Shown here: positions 1 through 10,349 of the stretch, in pieces | Layout: each line of letters starts with the position of its first letter | How positions within the stretch are numbered: the stretch's first letter is position 1 | Notes under the pieces: generated by a model | The model's input: only the letters and a program-made list of their open reading frames with translations | Told to the model about the DNA's origin: nothing | The model's database searches: none | Position numbers and translations under genes: made by a program | Assembly (NCBI GenBank): GCA_018806915.1 | Contig: JAGKQI010000100.1 | Span: 372,001-436,000 of the forward strand | Direction of reading: 5' to 3' | DNA: 64,000 nt | DNA from: Phytophthora colocasiae | Taxonomy: Eukaryota > Oomycota > Peronosporomycetes > Peronosporales > Peronosporaceae

Positions 1-3000
1 AATACCGAAGCCAAATCACTTCTTGAGCCGCAAGAGCTAATGCAATGTACTCTGCCTCAGCAGATGACAGAGCAACTGTAGGTTGTCGTTTACTCTTGTA
101 CACGACTGGTCCTTCTCAAGCAGCAGTAGTACTCCAGATGTAGATCGACGACTGCCTTTGTCACCACCCCAATTTGCGTCAGCAAAGGTCTGTAGTGTGA
201 AACGTGCCGAACGCTGGAACAAGATCCCATGTGTGATTGTACCTTTCAGGTACTTGAGAACTCGGACTGCAGCGCGCCAGTGCATTTCACGAGGCTGTTC
301 GAGAAACTGGGACAAAGTAGATAGAGATGCACTAATGTCCGGTCGTGTAGCATTAGCGACGTAGAGAAGAGATCCAATCAGCTCGCGATACTCGGTGCGG
401 TTGCGGTGGTCATCGTGAGAATCGTCAGGAGTTAAATCTTGACCAAGAACCATGGGGTTTCGAACAGGATTGCATCCATGTAGGCTAAATTTCTCTAGCA
501 TCCTTGAAATGAACTGCGTCTGTCTGAGCAAAAGCTCCCCCTTCTCCACTGCGTACTGAATCTCCATACCCAGCACGTATCGAGCTTCTCCAAGTGACTT
601 CAGTGTGAAATGTTCAGCAAGTTCGTCATAAATTTTGTCAGCCATCTCGTCACTCTTGCACCCAATTAGAAGATCATCCACGTACAAGATAATGAAGACC
701 GGCGAGCTGGTTTTCCCACTCTGGTGCCTGACGAACAAGCATGGATCAGCACGACACTGCTCAAATCCCATCGAAATGAACACAGATCGAATTTTCTTGT
801 ACCAAACCGCTGCAGCCTGTTTCAGGCCATACAAACTTCGTCTCCAACTTGCACACCATGCCTTCAGGAATATTCACACCCAGCGGTGGAGCCATGTACA
901 CATCTTCTTCTAGGTCTCCATTGAGAAATGCGGTCTCGACGTCAAACTGGCGGATGATCAATCCTAGCTTGCAACACACCGCAAGGAACACCCGAATAGT
1001 GTTTGTACTAGCAACGGGAGAGTAGGTACTGAAGTAGTCAATTCCACGCGTCTGCAAGTACCCAAGCGCGACTAAGCGTGCCTTGTAGCGTACGATTTCG
1101 CCTTTCTCGTCAAACTTGTGCGCAAATACCCACTTGAACCCGATGACTTTTACTCCTGGTGGTCGGCGAACCACATCCCACGTGTGATTTCTAATGTGAG
1201 CTCGGATTTCTCGCCTGATTGCCTCTTTCCACTGCTGCGATTCTGGTGACGACATCGCTTCGGCATAACTTTGCGGTACATCTGTCGCCGAGAGCGCGAT
1301 TTCATACTCGTCATAGGCGCTGCCGCTTAGGTTCGGGTTCATCAATGTCACTTCCACTCCGAGTTGTAATTGCAGGCGCGTCTGACAGCAATGGTACGCC
1401 ACATTCAATGTCAGAATCATCACCATTAGTGAGTAGTCGTGGAGCGGTATACGAAAGTGACTGAGGCTTCGTAGATCCACCACTAAAGACCAGTTGATCA
1501 ACACTTGAGTCAGTGAAGTAGCGAGCGTTTTGAGGGACCAAAGCTGATTCCTCGCGGGTAGCTTGTTGAATTTGAGGAACACTAGAAGTTGCCGTGATAC
1601 GGGGAACGCGTGGAGCTGAACTCGCAGTTATTTGACGAGTCGTCTCACTTGGTAACAGGGTAGCAGTACTTGTGCGTTCATCGGCGCGATGCGTCAGGTG
1701 TTGTGGCATGACAGCAGGAGTTTCGATGCCTTGAATCTCTCGTCTCTCCCCCTCAATCGGAATGACTGCCGATACTTGCTGCTCACGGGATTGAACTGGG
1801 TCTATTTCCATGTCCACAGCGCCATCATCCGCTGTCTCGTCAATCTCCATGGCTTCAGCACTTGGGGTTAGTGGATTGTCATCATTAGTGCGCTTCGTGC
1901 CCACATCATTATCATCATCATAGGTACTAACCAACTTGGCGTTTTCACGGCTTTCAACACGAATTACGTCGCGATATCCAGAAGCAGCACGCTCGTCCAA
2001 TATAACCGATCGCGATGTCACCAATCGATCATCATCTAGATCCCACACACGATATGCCTTTGAAGTTTCAGCATAACCAAGAAACAAACAGCGGTGTGCC
2101 TTTGCATCCAGTATTGTCCGCTTTACCTTGTCGATGTGGACGAAGCCTTTCGCACCAAACACTCGCACATAGTCCAGCACTGGTTTGGATCCAGTAAGAA
2201 CCTCAAACGGACTCATACCAGGTCGAGCCGTATTCGGGATCCTGTTGACTATGTGCACCGCGGTCATAATCGCTTCTCCCCACCACTTGCGCTCAACTTG
2301 CATGCCGTGCAGCATCGATCGCGCCATCTCCGTGACGGTCCTGTTCATACGTTCTGCAAGACCATTTTGCTGTGGTGAGTACGGTGCCGTCGTCTGATGA
2401 ACGATCCCGTGCTTCACGCAGAACGAATTCAATCGCTTGTTCACGTACTCACCACCGTTATCACTCCTTAAACACTTCACTCGTCGTCCATATTGGGTTG
2501 CCACTAACGCGAAATACCTCGAACTTGTCAAATACCACAGACTTGTTGGGAATCAAGTACACGTGAACAAATCTCGTGAAGTCATCGATAAAAGTGAGCA
2601 TGTAGCGAGCGCCACCTTTTGACACAGGCTTAATGGGGCCCATTACGTCGGAATGCACGATCTCGAACGGCTGAGATGTCTTCACTTCACTTCCAGACCG
2701 GTGTACAAATGGACTTGTCGACATCTTCCCGCAGGCACAACCTCACAAATGCCGTTATTTTGTCGGGAAGTTCCGGCACACCATCACATGCAGCGCTAAT
2801 CAATTTCATCTTGGTGTCGGACACGTGACCAAATCGTGCGTGCCACAACGCACTATCATCTTCACTCTTTCGCTTCACAACCGCCTCGAGCGCTTCTTCT
2901 GGTCTTTCTTGCTGTACATTCCACGCAAACAACTTGCCTTCTTTCCGGATCACAGCCACCACGTTATCATTCACCACTAGTTTGGCCTTGCCGTGTTCAA

Positions 3001-4091
3001 ACTGCACCAGAACGCCATGAGCAGTCAATGCAGGCACCGATACGAGTCTTCTATCCAGCATGGGGACGTACAACACGTCCGTCAAACTCACTTTTGACCC
3101 ATTCTGAAGCGCAAATCGCACCGTTCCGCGTCCCCTCGCAGCTAGACGCTCTCCACTCGCCACTGTAATTGTAATCGGTGACGCCAACTCCCGAAATTCA
3201 TCAAAATCGCCACGTTCACCAGTCATGTGGGCAACTAGCGCCACTATCCAGCAACCACGTTTTGTACGTTGTATATGTATCACACGTCGCGGAAAACACA
3301 AACTCATCTCCATCATCTCGCGTCTTGTTCATAGGGCAGTCTACTTGTTTGTGGCCATTCTGGCCGCACTCAAAACATTTTCCTGGGAAGGTACTGTGGT
3401 TCCTCCCACCGTTCCAGCGATTGCTGCCTCGGCCTCGACCACGGCCGCGTCCACGTCCGCGTCCACGGTAGCCTCCACGACCACCTCCACGTTGTGCAGT
3501 TGCCTTGAATGCTGTCTCCTTCTGCTCTCGCTTCTGCAACGTCTCAAACTCGCGACGGAGCATCTCCTTGGCATCCAGTAGTGTCGTCTCGCTCTGCGTC
3601 TCAATGATGCGTACCATAGCATCGTATTCAGAAGGGAGGCTGCCGAGTAGAATAGCCATCTTCTCGTCCTCGTTCACGTTGTCGCCGGCAGCACTAAGTT
3701 TCAGGCAAAGTTCATCAAAGTTCAACATGTGCTCCATCAGGTTTGCTCCGCTCTCCATCGAAAACTCATGTAACTGCTTTCGGAGTTGCACTCGGTTGTG
3801 CAGACTTTTCTTAGAGAAGAAGTTCTTCAGCGTCTCCCACGCGTCGTTCGCCGTCTTGCACTCTCTAACCATGGACTGGTACGTAGGTGAGAGCATTTTC
3901 ACGAGCACAGCCAGAGCCTTCATATCCTCGGCTTTCCACCTGGGATCATCCCGTTGCACCGCCGACTCTGACTTCACCTCAATGTGCTCCAATAGGTCCT
4001 TGCGCGCAAGCGCCATACGGGCGCAGAATTTCCACATGAAGTAGTTCTCGTCCGTAAGAACGTCGTTCGGACCTGATGTTGTTGGGCTCAT
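1..4091 (-). pseudogene. Copia-A gag-pol polyprotein, copy 1, frameshifted and partial
   Basis: Polyprotein for reverse transcription and integration of the element. In order it has a Gag (UBN2-like) region, a CCHC zinc knuckle (CFECGQNGHKQVDC), an aspartic protease motif whose DSGAS is intact but broken just after it, a GAG-pre-integrase H..H/C..C region, an integrase core (HSDVMG, RSDNGGEY, NGLAERMNRT), reverse transcriptase (LYGLKQAA, YVDDLLIG) and part of RNase H (FADANWGGD). The start is the ATG at 4091, inside the primer-binding site. Compared with copy 2 the frame breaks near 117, 842, 1314, 2515, 2740, 2763 and 3230, nearly all by one or two bases. A missense change near 2128 (K to I) is also seen. 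Whether these are real decay or consensus errors cannot be told from one sequence. Confidence 0.93.
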
Positions 4092-4095
4092 AACC
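4084..4095 (-). promoter_or_regulatory. Primer-binding site, half-tRNA-iMet type, Copia-A copy 1
   Basis: On the - strand GGTTATGAGCCC directly abuts the LTR end. It is complementary to GGGCTCATAACC, the anticodon stem-loop sequence known for initiator tRNA-Met in yeast and close to that of other eukaryotes. Drosophila copia uses a primer site in the same tRNA position. The gag ATG is bases 4 to 6 of this site on the coding strand plus one. Confidence 0.8.
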
Positions 4096-4285
4096 AATAA
4101 CGATTGCGCGTATTCTTGACGATGCAAAATGAAAAGTGATCATATTAGTAAAGACTTCCTCCTACTCGCTAGCTATTGATCCATTCTAGAACACTCGAAG
4201 CCTCACCAAACGAATCCTCTGCTGTGCGAGTTGCTGCTGTCCTGTCCGTGCAGATTGGAGCAAATCTTCTTCTAGAACTCCGACA
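4096..4285 (-). repeat. 5' LTR of Copia-A copy 1 (190 bp)
   Basis: Same 190-bp sequence as the two LTRs of copy 2 (14500-14689, 19087-19276). On the coding strand it starts TGTCGGAG and ends CGTTATT, so the usual TG..CA ends are only half kept. AGTTT, the target duplication, follows at 4286-4290. Confidence 0.93.
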
Positions 4286-4710
4286 AGTTTCTCGCCCACA
4301 GCTGCAAGTCGCGAACACAGATCGTCAAAGCGTACGATGTGAGCCATCAAATCTTCACCAGACCCCAGTGTAAACTCGTGCAGTTGCTTTCTCAGTTGAA
4401 CGCGGTTGTGGAGCGACTGCTTTACGAAGAATGCCTTCAACGCCTCCCAGGCTTCCAGTGCCGTACTTGACTCTCGAATCATCGACTGGTATGTCGGACT
4501 TAGCATCTTAGCCACCACAGCCAAAGCCTTCATGTCGGCGACCTTCCATTCCTCGGTCTCCCGGTGCGCTACATCTTCTGGCTTCATGGCGGCGACAACG
4601 TGCGCTTGCAGCCCCTTCCTCGCTAATGCCATACGGGCATTGAACTCCCAGAGGAAATAATTCTCGTCGGTGAGAATTTCGTTTTGGTTAGTTGCCGTAT
4701 TTGGGCTCAT
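4286..4710 (-). pseudogene. Copia-B gag, 5' part, interrupted by Copia-A
   Basis: The first 142 or so codons of Copia-B Gag, starting at the ATG at 4710 within the primer-binding site. It reads as an open UBN2-type Gag (MKALAVVAKMLSPTYQSM, SLHNRVQLRKQL) up to AAVGEKL, where Copia-A is inserted after the AGTTT target sequence. The rest of this Copia-B copy lies beyond the left edge, on the other side of Copia-A. Unlike the equivalent at 19277-19701, this copy keeps a glutamine codon where the other has a stop. Confidence 0.9.
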
Positions 4711-4714
4711 AACC
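4703..4714 (-). promoter_or_regulatory. Primer-binding site of Copia-B copy 1
   Basis: GGTTATGAGCCC on the - strand, directly next to the LTR at 4715. Identical to the site of Copia-A although the flanking LTRs differ. It contains the gag ATG. Confidence 0.8.
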
Positions 4715-4917
4715 ACTAACAAATGGAAGGGCTCTTACTCTTTGTAGTGCAGAATGAAAAGTGATCATTGTAAGAAAGCGTTCAGAGCATGACGTCCTAT
4801 CCTAGCAGCTACCGAAGCACCGTTCTAAAACTCTGGAAACTTCGACACCAACACTCTTACATTGCGAGTTGCCTTGTACTGTCTGCAACATAGCAGATCA
4901 ACGGCAAATCCTCAACA
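4715..4917 (-). repeat. 5' LTR of Copia-B copy 1 (203 bp)
   Basis: Matches the LTRs at 10350-10552 and 19706-19908 with rare substitutions. On the coding strand it begins TGTTGAGG. It contains TCACTTTTCATT, a match to the oomycete initiator. GAACC, the target duplication, starts at 4918. Confidence 0.93.
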
Positions 4918-4934
4918 GAACCACAGATAAATGA

Positions 4935-5145
4935 TCATGGCCTGCAGGTTATCCATGGCGTTGGTGGTGCACGATTGTAATGAAGCCATTTCACAGTATC
5001 CAAGTGGCCGTTACCGGCAGCACCACCCATCGACAGCGTATTTTCGTGCAGCCGTTTCACGATATCGAGGAATCCATTCGCTGCGGCTTTGTTCATAGCT
5101 TTGTTAACTGGATATCCTTCTGCCAGTAGCAACTTGACATTGTCA
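4935..5145 (-). pseudogene. Ankyrin-repeat gene fragment, unit a, left arm
   Basis: Encodes about two ankyrin repeats (NGFLDIVKRLHENT, GNGHLDTVKWLHYNR) with the same W-L-H-N signature as the long ankyrin genes. In units a and b a 21-bp deletion removes residues kept in units c and d. There is no start, no protein end and no conserved N-terminal region, so it is a relic. Confidence 0.8.
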
Positions 5146-5176
5146 TCTCGATATTGTCAAGTTGACAATATCGAGA
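5146..5176. repeat. 31-nt perfect palindrome at ankyrin inversion point
   Basis: Two 15-bp arms (TCTCGATATTGTCAA and its reverse complement) around a single G. The bases read as an ankyrin LDIV codon block on the - strand. It separates ankyrin sequence on the - strand (left) from ankyrin sequence on the + strand (right). Copies are at 20137-20167, 25578-25608 and 36365-36395. Confidence 0.9.
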
Positions 5177-5284
5177 TAGCCATTTGCCGGTAATGCCCAG
5201 AGCAATATATCTGACAATTTTCCAACTGGGAGGTTCTTCCGTAGCTATTATCTCGTCGACCCGAGCTTTTTGTGGCTTCTTTGA

Positions 5285-5452
5285 TATACTTCTACGATGC
5301 AGTAAAGTTGCTTTGATGTCGTGTGGCTTTTGTACCACAATCATCATGAGTGCAGCTCCATTGGGAATCTGAAGGATGCCCTTGCGGAGTGGACATACAT
5401 ACACCATCGGCACGAGTTTGAGCTCAATATTGCGGAGCATCTTTTTGCTGAC
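5285..5452 (+). pseudogene. Ankyrin gene 3'-end relic, unit a, right arm
   Basis: The + strand encodes a decayed version of the C-terminal region of the ankyrin proteins (VVWLLY, FAEW, HEFELNIAEHLFAD then TAG). Two deletions relative to units c and d break the frame. It lies opposite in direction to the left arm. Confidence 0.75.
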
Positions 5453-5710
5453 TAGGGTCGTTTTGAAACTTCACTTACATTCCATCTACATTGACAAAGG
5501 CGTAAAATATTCTGGTGTTGATTGTCAATGGAACCCACACCGATCGAGAGCATTTTTAAATTAATGCCGCAACGGCAGGGTCTTGTTACACAAGAAATAT
5601 TTATATTGAAACAATTTTCGACGGAAATAATTGTTTGTACAGAATTACACAAAACCTAAATATTCTAAATAGGAGGTTATTCCTGCTAGAACTGACTTCT
5701 CTCTCATTTG

Positions 5711-5733
5711 TCATTTTTACTCTACCAAATTCC
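5711..5733 (+). promoter_or_regulatory. Predicted initiator and flanking promoter region of transposase gene
   Basis: TCATTTTT at 5711-5718 fits the oomycete initiator TCAYTTYY, followed by CCAAATTCC as a possible flanking promoter region. It lies 52 bp upstream of the ATG at 5763 and inside the left inverted repeat. Equivalent sites are at 20701, 26172 and 36959. Confidence 0.55.
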
Positions 5734-5762
5734 CTCTAGCTAACGATTTCCCCTCACTAGCG

Positions 5763-7296
5763 ATGGCAGCTCCACTTCCCCCTGAGCAACACAAGCAAGT
5801 ACGCACAACCTTCACCAACGCTCAACGTCTCGAAATCTGCGCCTACAAAGAGCAGAACCCCAGTGTCACACAGAGTCAATTGGCCACTTGGGCCCTAGAG
5901 ACCTTCGAACTGCCACGCAAACCGTCGCAAGCCATGATCTCGAAACTCCTCAAAAGGAAACTCGATCTGGAGAATATGACTACTGAGGAGTTGGTCTGCA
6001 AGTCACGCCGTACCGTGCGGTTCCCGAAACTGGACGCTGCACTTGCTCGATGGGTTGCATTCTGTGAAGAGAGTGGGGTCCCAGTGACGGGGGAATCCAT
6101 CCGAGTGAAGGCCGCGAGGTTCGCGGAGATTCTGGAAATTGATACCCCCTTGACTTTCTCGAACGGATGGCTGTACAAATTCAACGAACGTCACGGCTTT
6201 GGCGGCCAACGAGCTACGAAAGACAGTAAAGAGTATATGGAACAAGCAGTGGGTGATGTCCTGCAACGACTACGGGACTTCGAGCCGAGAGATGTTTTCA
6301 GTATGGACGAAACGGGGTTGTTGTTTACGATGTTCCCAGACCGCAACAGGACGTGGGGGGCCAAACGCTTGACCATCGGGTTGACGTGTAATAGTGACGG
6401 GTCGGAGAAGTTGCCACCGCTTTTCATCGGTAAAGCGGAGAAACCGAGAGGGTTCACGAACTCAACCGCGTTGGAAATGAACTATTTTCACAATGCCAAC
6501 GGGTTGATGACGCGTGAGATCTTCTCCAAGTGGCTGAAGGACGTGGATTCCAGATTCGGAGAGCAGCAGCGAAAGTGTTTATTGGTCGTGGATAGTGTGG
6601 CTGTTCATGCTGGTTTTGACGCTGGAGGACTGAGTAACGTTGAGGTGATTTTTCTTCCTTGGAACTCCAGTCAACTTACAGCCACTAGCAGCTGGAATCG
6701 TTCCTGCTTTCAAGAAACGCTACCGACGACGACAGATCCAGCATGCGCTGGACCAACTGGATGCATATGCAGACGTGAACACTGTTGCGAGGTTTGATAG
6801 TGTGGGTGTGAAGCAGGCGATGTCGTGGTGCATCGAGTGCTGGAACGCAGTGCCGTCTGTAGTAATCAGAAATTCCTGGCATGAGGCTGGTTTGGTACCT
6901 ACAGAGAACGTTGATATCGAATTTCGCAGAGAGGAGGACGCTATCTCGGAAGAACTATCTCTGATGCTATCGTGGCTGCATGTGGCGCATCCACTGACGG
7001 TGGAGGACCTCGTGAGTTTACCAGAAGAGAGTGTGATCATGGATGTTCCGACGGACGAAGATTTCTGTACCTTTGTGGAGTCTGTGAGGGTGGCCAGTCA
7101 ACAGCCAGTTCCTAAAGCAGCAGTGGTTGATGGAGGTTTGAGTGTGGAGGAACTGAAGGAACATCTCAAGTGGATCGCCAAACTGCTTATTTATGCTGAC
7201 GAGAAAGGAGTATCAGCAGAGTCAGTGAGTGGCATGCGTGTTCTGCAACGAGACTTCCGAGACAAACTCAATAAGAAACAGATTGGGAGGAACTAA
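5763..7296 (+). pseudogene. Pogo/Tigger-type DDE_1 transposase, unit a
   Basis: Transposase with an N-terminal CENP-B/Psq-like helix-turn-helix (about residues 15-70), a Tc5-type DNA-binding domain (about 75-145) and a DDE_1 catalytic domain. MDETGLLF carries the first Asp, LLVVDS the second. In the family the third Asp sits in QPLD, but here the codons give QPLA, so the triad is incomplete in every copy. A 2-bp deletion near 6658, relative to unit d, shifts the frame and splits the gene. The downstream part reads on from about 6660 to the stop at 7296 in another frame. Full length without the break would be about 511 residues. Confidence 0.88.
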
Positions 7297-7490
7297 CAAG
7301 AGGGATGTATCACATGTGATGTAATGAGAAGCTTGTAAGCTTTACAGTGTAAAGCATACTGAGTTCCTTCGGTTGAAACATCCTTTGTAGTTGTTATCTC
7401 GTCCGACCTAGATCATCGCAGTAGCTGTGGAGTATGATCCTAGCCATAGGACATAACTGCAAAGTGCCCATGGTCAACAGTATAATTGCT

Positions 7491-7616
7491 GTGAGGGAAA
7501 TCGTTAGCCAGAGGGAATTTGGTAGACGAAAATGACGAATGAGAGAGAGGCCAGTACTGGTAGCAATTAACCACCTGAGCATATTTAGGTCGAGTAATAC
7601 TGTTCAAACAATTTCC
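7491..7616 (-). repeat. Right terminal inverted repeat of pogo-like element, unit a
   Basis: Reverse-complement match to 5623-5757 with several indels. It retains a mirrored copy of the predicted initiator (AAAATGAC for GTCATTTT), so it could drive transcription inward from the right side. Confidence 0.75.
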
Positions 7617-8146
7617 TTGAAATGTCTACCTAGTCCTCACCTGGTGTACGTACGACCACTTTGCAAACGCCTCCCGATTGTTGTGCTCTTTCAGGATTGC
7701 TTGCAGTCACCACCTAGAGATGGAGGCTACTAACTGTCGTCCGCAATTCACATATTTGATAGTATACTTCGAAAATCTCCCGCGGAGGTTTTCCAATGCA
7801 ACCAACAAAACGAAAACCTCCCCTGAGATTTGTGTTAGGAGCAAAGTAAAAACAAACAACACAAGATACTTAGAAACTCTAAAAACACTTGAAGAAGATT
7901 TACGCTACTGGCGATCATTATGCAGAAAATCAGCAATATATAATAATATAATAAAATGCTTGTTTGCCATCATCGCGAGATCCTGACACAAATGTCGGAA
8001 CTTCCTACTGGCAACAATGATATTCATGGCGCCAATGATATTCATGTACTACAAGCAGAAGGAAACAACCAAAGTAAACTTTATTTTTTCTGGATGTAAT
8101 GTCGATCTCAACTCGATTAAAACTGCTGAACAAGTAGCCAATCCAC
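7617..8146. other. Non-coding spacer of unit a with hairpin
   Basis: Spacer between the pogo-like element and the ankyrin stop codon. It contains an imperfect hairpin whose arms are 7773-7793 (AAATCTCCCGCGGAGGTTTT) and 7812-7831, kept in units b and c. The sequence is A+T rich from 7850. Open frames here lack a convincing ATG and differ between units, so no gene is called. Confidence 0.6.
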
Positions 8147-10097
8147 TCAGTCAGCAAATAAGGGTTCCGCAACACTCAGCTCGAACTCGTGCCGATGGTG
8201 AACGTACGCCCATTCCGCAAACTCTAGTCGCCTACCTGTAGCAACAAGAGCCTTCTTCAGAGTCTCAATTAAGTAGAACTCACGACAATTCTGGTACAAA
8301 AGCCACAAAACACCAAAGTGGGAACAGTACGCTAGCACGGCGTTTGCACAATCCACTGCAGTAATTCGACAAAGCTCAGGTTGACGAGAATAAAGCCACT
8401 CAAGTACTTCCAAGTTGCCCATACGAACTGCATCGCGTATGGCTTTGTCCGTAAACCCTTCTGTCCTGTTTTGGTCGAGCCACTTTATCACTGCAAGGTG
8501 GTTGTTTCGTGTTGCTTTATCCATCGCTTCCGTGGTGCTGCCACTCCGATCGATTCGCGTGTAGCCATTTCACCACATCGAGGTTTCCATGTCCAGCAGC
8601 AAAATCCATGGCGTCAGTTGTACAACCCTCTGTTCGATTGCAGTGAAGCCACTTTACCACACCGCTATGTCCATTTCTAGCGGCATAATCCATAGCATCG
8701 GTTGTACAACCTTCCGTTCTATTGGAGTGGAGCCACTTTACCATTTCAAGATCTCCTTTTTCCGCAGCCATATCCATAGCTTTTCTTGTACAATATTTCG
8801 TCGTGTTCTCATGAAACCATTGAACCACATCTAAATGACCTTGGATAGCAGCTTCAGTCATGGTACCATCGTAGCATCCTTCTCTACAATTTTTGTGAAG
8901 CCACTTCACGACATCCAGGTGGCCGTATTTCGCTGCACGATACATCGTAACCCTACTGCAGCTGTGCGAAGTATTTTCGTGTAGCCACCTCACGGTATCG
9001 AGGAACCCATACTTTGCGGCACAGTTTATGGCAGCATTCGTTGAGAATCCTGCAGCTACGAGGCATTTTACAGTATCAAAATGACCATTTCTTGCAGCTG
9101 CACCAACAGCTTCTGATGAAGAAATGTTTTCAATGCGAAACGAAAGCAGTAAGCGAATAATATCCAGGTGGCCATTTCCAGCAGCTATTAAATATGCATA
9201 ACGAACGTCGCACATTTGCGGGTAGTGGTGAATTAACCAAGTGAGAGTAGCGATATGTCCACGAGCTGCTGCCATAGAAACATTAATCTTGTCCTGTGGT
9301 GATTCTTTTAATTTTGACAGAAAAATGTTTCGAATCGGCTCGTCCATCATCCACTGTAGTACATGAAGGTGACCATAACTGGTGGCAGCCTGCACAACTC
9401 CAAGCAAATCCACTTCTTCCGGTGCATAATGAGGGTTCTGATCAGTGCTCCTCTCAGTCAGTAAGCCGCAAGCCCATTTAACCATTGTCAAGTCTCCTAT
9501 TTCAGCTGCTGCCTGCGCCCACCCTGCGATGTCATCCGCAGAGGCGGTCGGTAGCCTCTTTTGTAACCATTTCGCCAATTCGAACTGCCCTTGTAAAATA
9601 GCTATACGAACAATGTAAGCATCCCACTGGACATGGCAGTCGCACTCAAGTAGCCACTTTACAATGTCGGATAGGCCACGTTTTGTAGCAGCTGTAACTA
9701 GTTGTTTCCCAACACAGCCGTTTCGAAAGTGTTTTGTCAATAGTTGAACCATTTTCAAGTTCTCCATCTCCACCGTCTTGCTCAAACATTTCTCGAATTG
9801 CCATTGTCGAAAGTCAGATCGATGCCAAAAAGCTTTGGATGGGTTAGCAGCTTTCTGTCTTGCAAGAAGTCGTTCAACTAGATGATGGAAGTTGGACGCG
9901 CAGGCTTCGGTAAGAGTCCATTTCCCGGAGCCATCGAGAAACTCATCAAGTTTGGCAACAATATGAGGCACACACAGTATATCGGGACCATTTTGAACTA
10001 CCACTCGTACACAGGTTAGCGATATCGGGAAGTTGTTTCTGGGCTGATCTTCAAGGAGTGGAAGATTTATTCGGCTTCGCTTGTTGCTTCCAGTCAT
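8147..10097 (-). pseudogene. Ankyrin-repeat protein gene, unit a (frameshift)
   Basis: Homologue of the 649-residue ankyrin protein of unit b. The ATG is at 10097. Residues 1-110 form a conserved non-repeat head (VVVQNGPDILCVPHIVAKL, HHLVERLLARQKA), followed by some 15 ankyrin repeats of about 33 residues with the pattern A-A-x-x-G-H-L-D-V-V-K-W-L-H, and a tail ending AEPLFAD. An extra base near 8537 (GCCACTCC against GCCCTCC) shifts the frame, splitting it into 8517-10097 and 8147-8524. Ankyrin repeats bind other proteins; the partner is unknown. The 5' half resembles unit d, the 3' half unit b. Confidence 0.88.
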
Positions 10098-10344
10098 CGT
10101 CTCAAATGGAGTCGTCTAATAGGAATCGTGAAGGTTGGCATATGAATTCTAAGTGATATTGCATTCTTGGAATGCTGATCCTTTCTTCGAAAAGAAGCCA
10201 GATTTCTGATTGAAGCTAGTAGACACCTATCGGAAATCGTTCTTGAAGGACTTGAAGTGATCTCTAGGATATTTAATGTTTTCTGTGGTTCATTTCTGAA
10301 TTTGTGACTCAGCTAGCATGATGTCCCAGCTAGCCAAAAACATT
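10098..10344 (-). promoter_or_regulatory. Ankyrin upstream region, unit a
   Basis: Conserved 5' flank of the ankyrin genes. On the - strand TCACTTAGAATTC (about 10145-10156), 50-60 bp before the ATG, is a partial match to the oomycete initiator. The equivalent in unit d reads TCACTCAGAATTC. Nothing else is recognised. Confidence 0.4.
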
Positions 10345-10349
10345 GAACC

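Larger units (their letters stand above)
1..4285 (-). mobile_element. Copia-A copy 1, Ty1/copia retrotransposon, cut by window edge
   Basis: The right 4.3 kb of a Ty1/copia element on the - strand. It runs from RNase H at the window edge through reverse transcriptase, integrase, protease and Gag to a 5' LTR at 4096-4285. Base 1 corresponds to base 14987 of copy 2, and the two match almost base for base except for a few indels. It is followed by AGTTT and Copia-B gag sequence exactly as copy 2 is, so it is a duplicate of the same insertion and not an independent one. The 3' LTR lies outside the window. Confidence 0.95.
5623..7616 (+). mobile_element. Pogo/Tigger-like DNA transposon, unit a
   Basis: A transposase gene flanked by imperfect terminal inverted repeats. 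The left arm, about 5623-5757, mirrors the right arm at about 7491-7616. The best shared blocks are GTGAGGG, AAATCGTTAGC, AGAGGGAATTTGGTAGA, AATGAGAGAGA and ATATTTAGGT. The outer ends are fixed only to within a few bases, since no clear TA duplication was found. All four array units have it at the same place, so it was copied with the array rather than by transposition. Confidence 0.8.
4918..10344. repeat. Tandem array unit a
   Basis: 5.4-kb unit made of an ankyrin pseudogene in two orientations, a pogo-like transposon and an ankyrin gene. It begins GAACCACAGATAAATG and ends in the segment CCAGCTAGCCAAAAACATT. Its left part and transposon are almost identical to unit b. Its ankyrin 5' half is closer to unit d. 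Confidence 0.93.

Noticed and set aside
3178..3581. Plus-strand frames with Pro-Arg or Ser-Thr repeats, again at 18217-18572
   Set aside because: They are antisense to the arginine-glycine-rich Gag stretch of Copia-A and arise from its codon repeats.
1..4917. Idea that the left Copia nest is a second independent nested insertion
   Set aside because: Same target duplications, same junctions and same flanking unit as at 14500-19908, so it is a segmental copy.
7678..7986. Open frame in the spacer, longer forms at 22665-23084 and 33446-33883
   Set aside because: No good ATG near the start, no domain, and the end differs among units through small indels. It follows from near-identity of the units and not from coding constraint.
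8560..8850. Regular repeats of about 99 bp that look like a spaced array
   Set aside because: They are codons of consecutive ankyrin repeats with conserved protein pattern, not CRISPR or satellite DNA.
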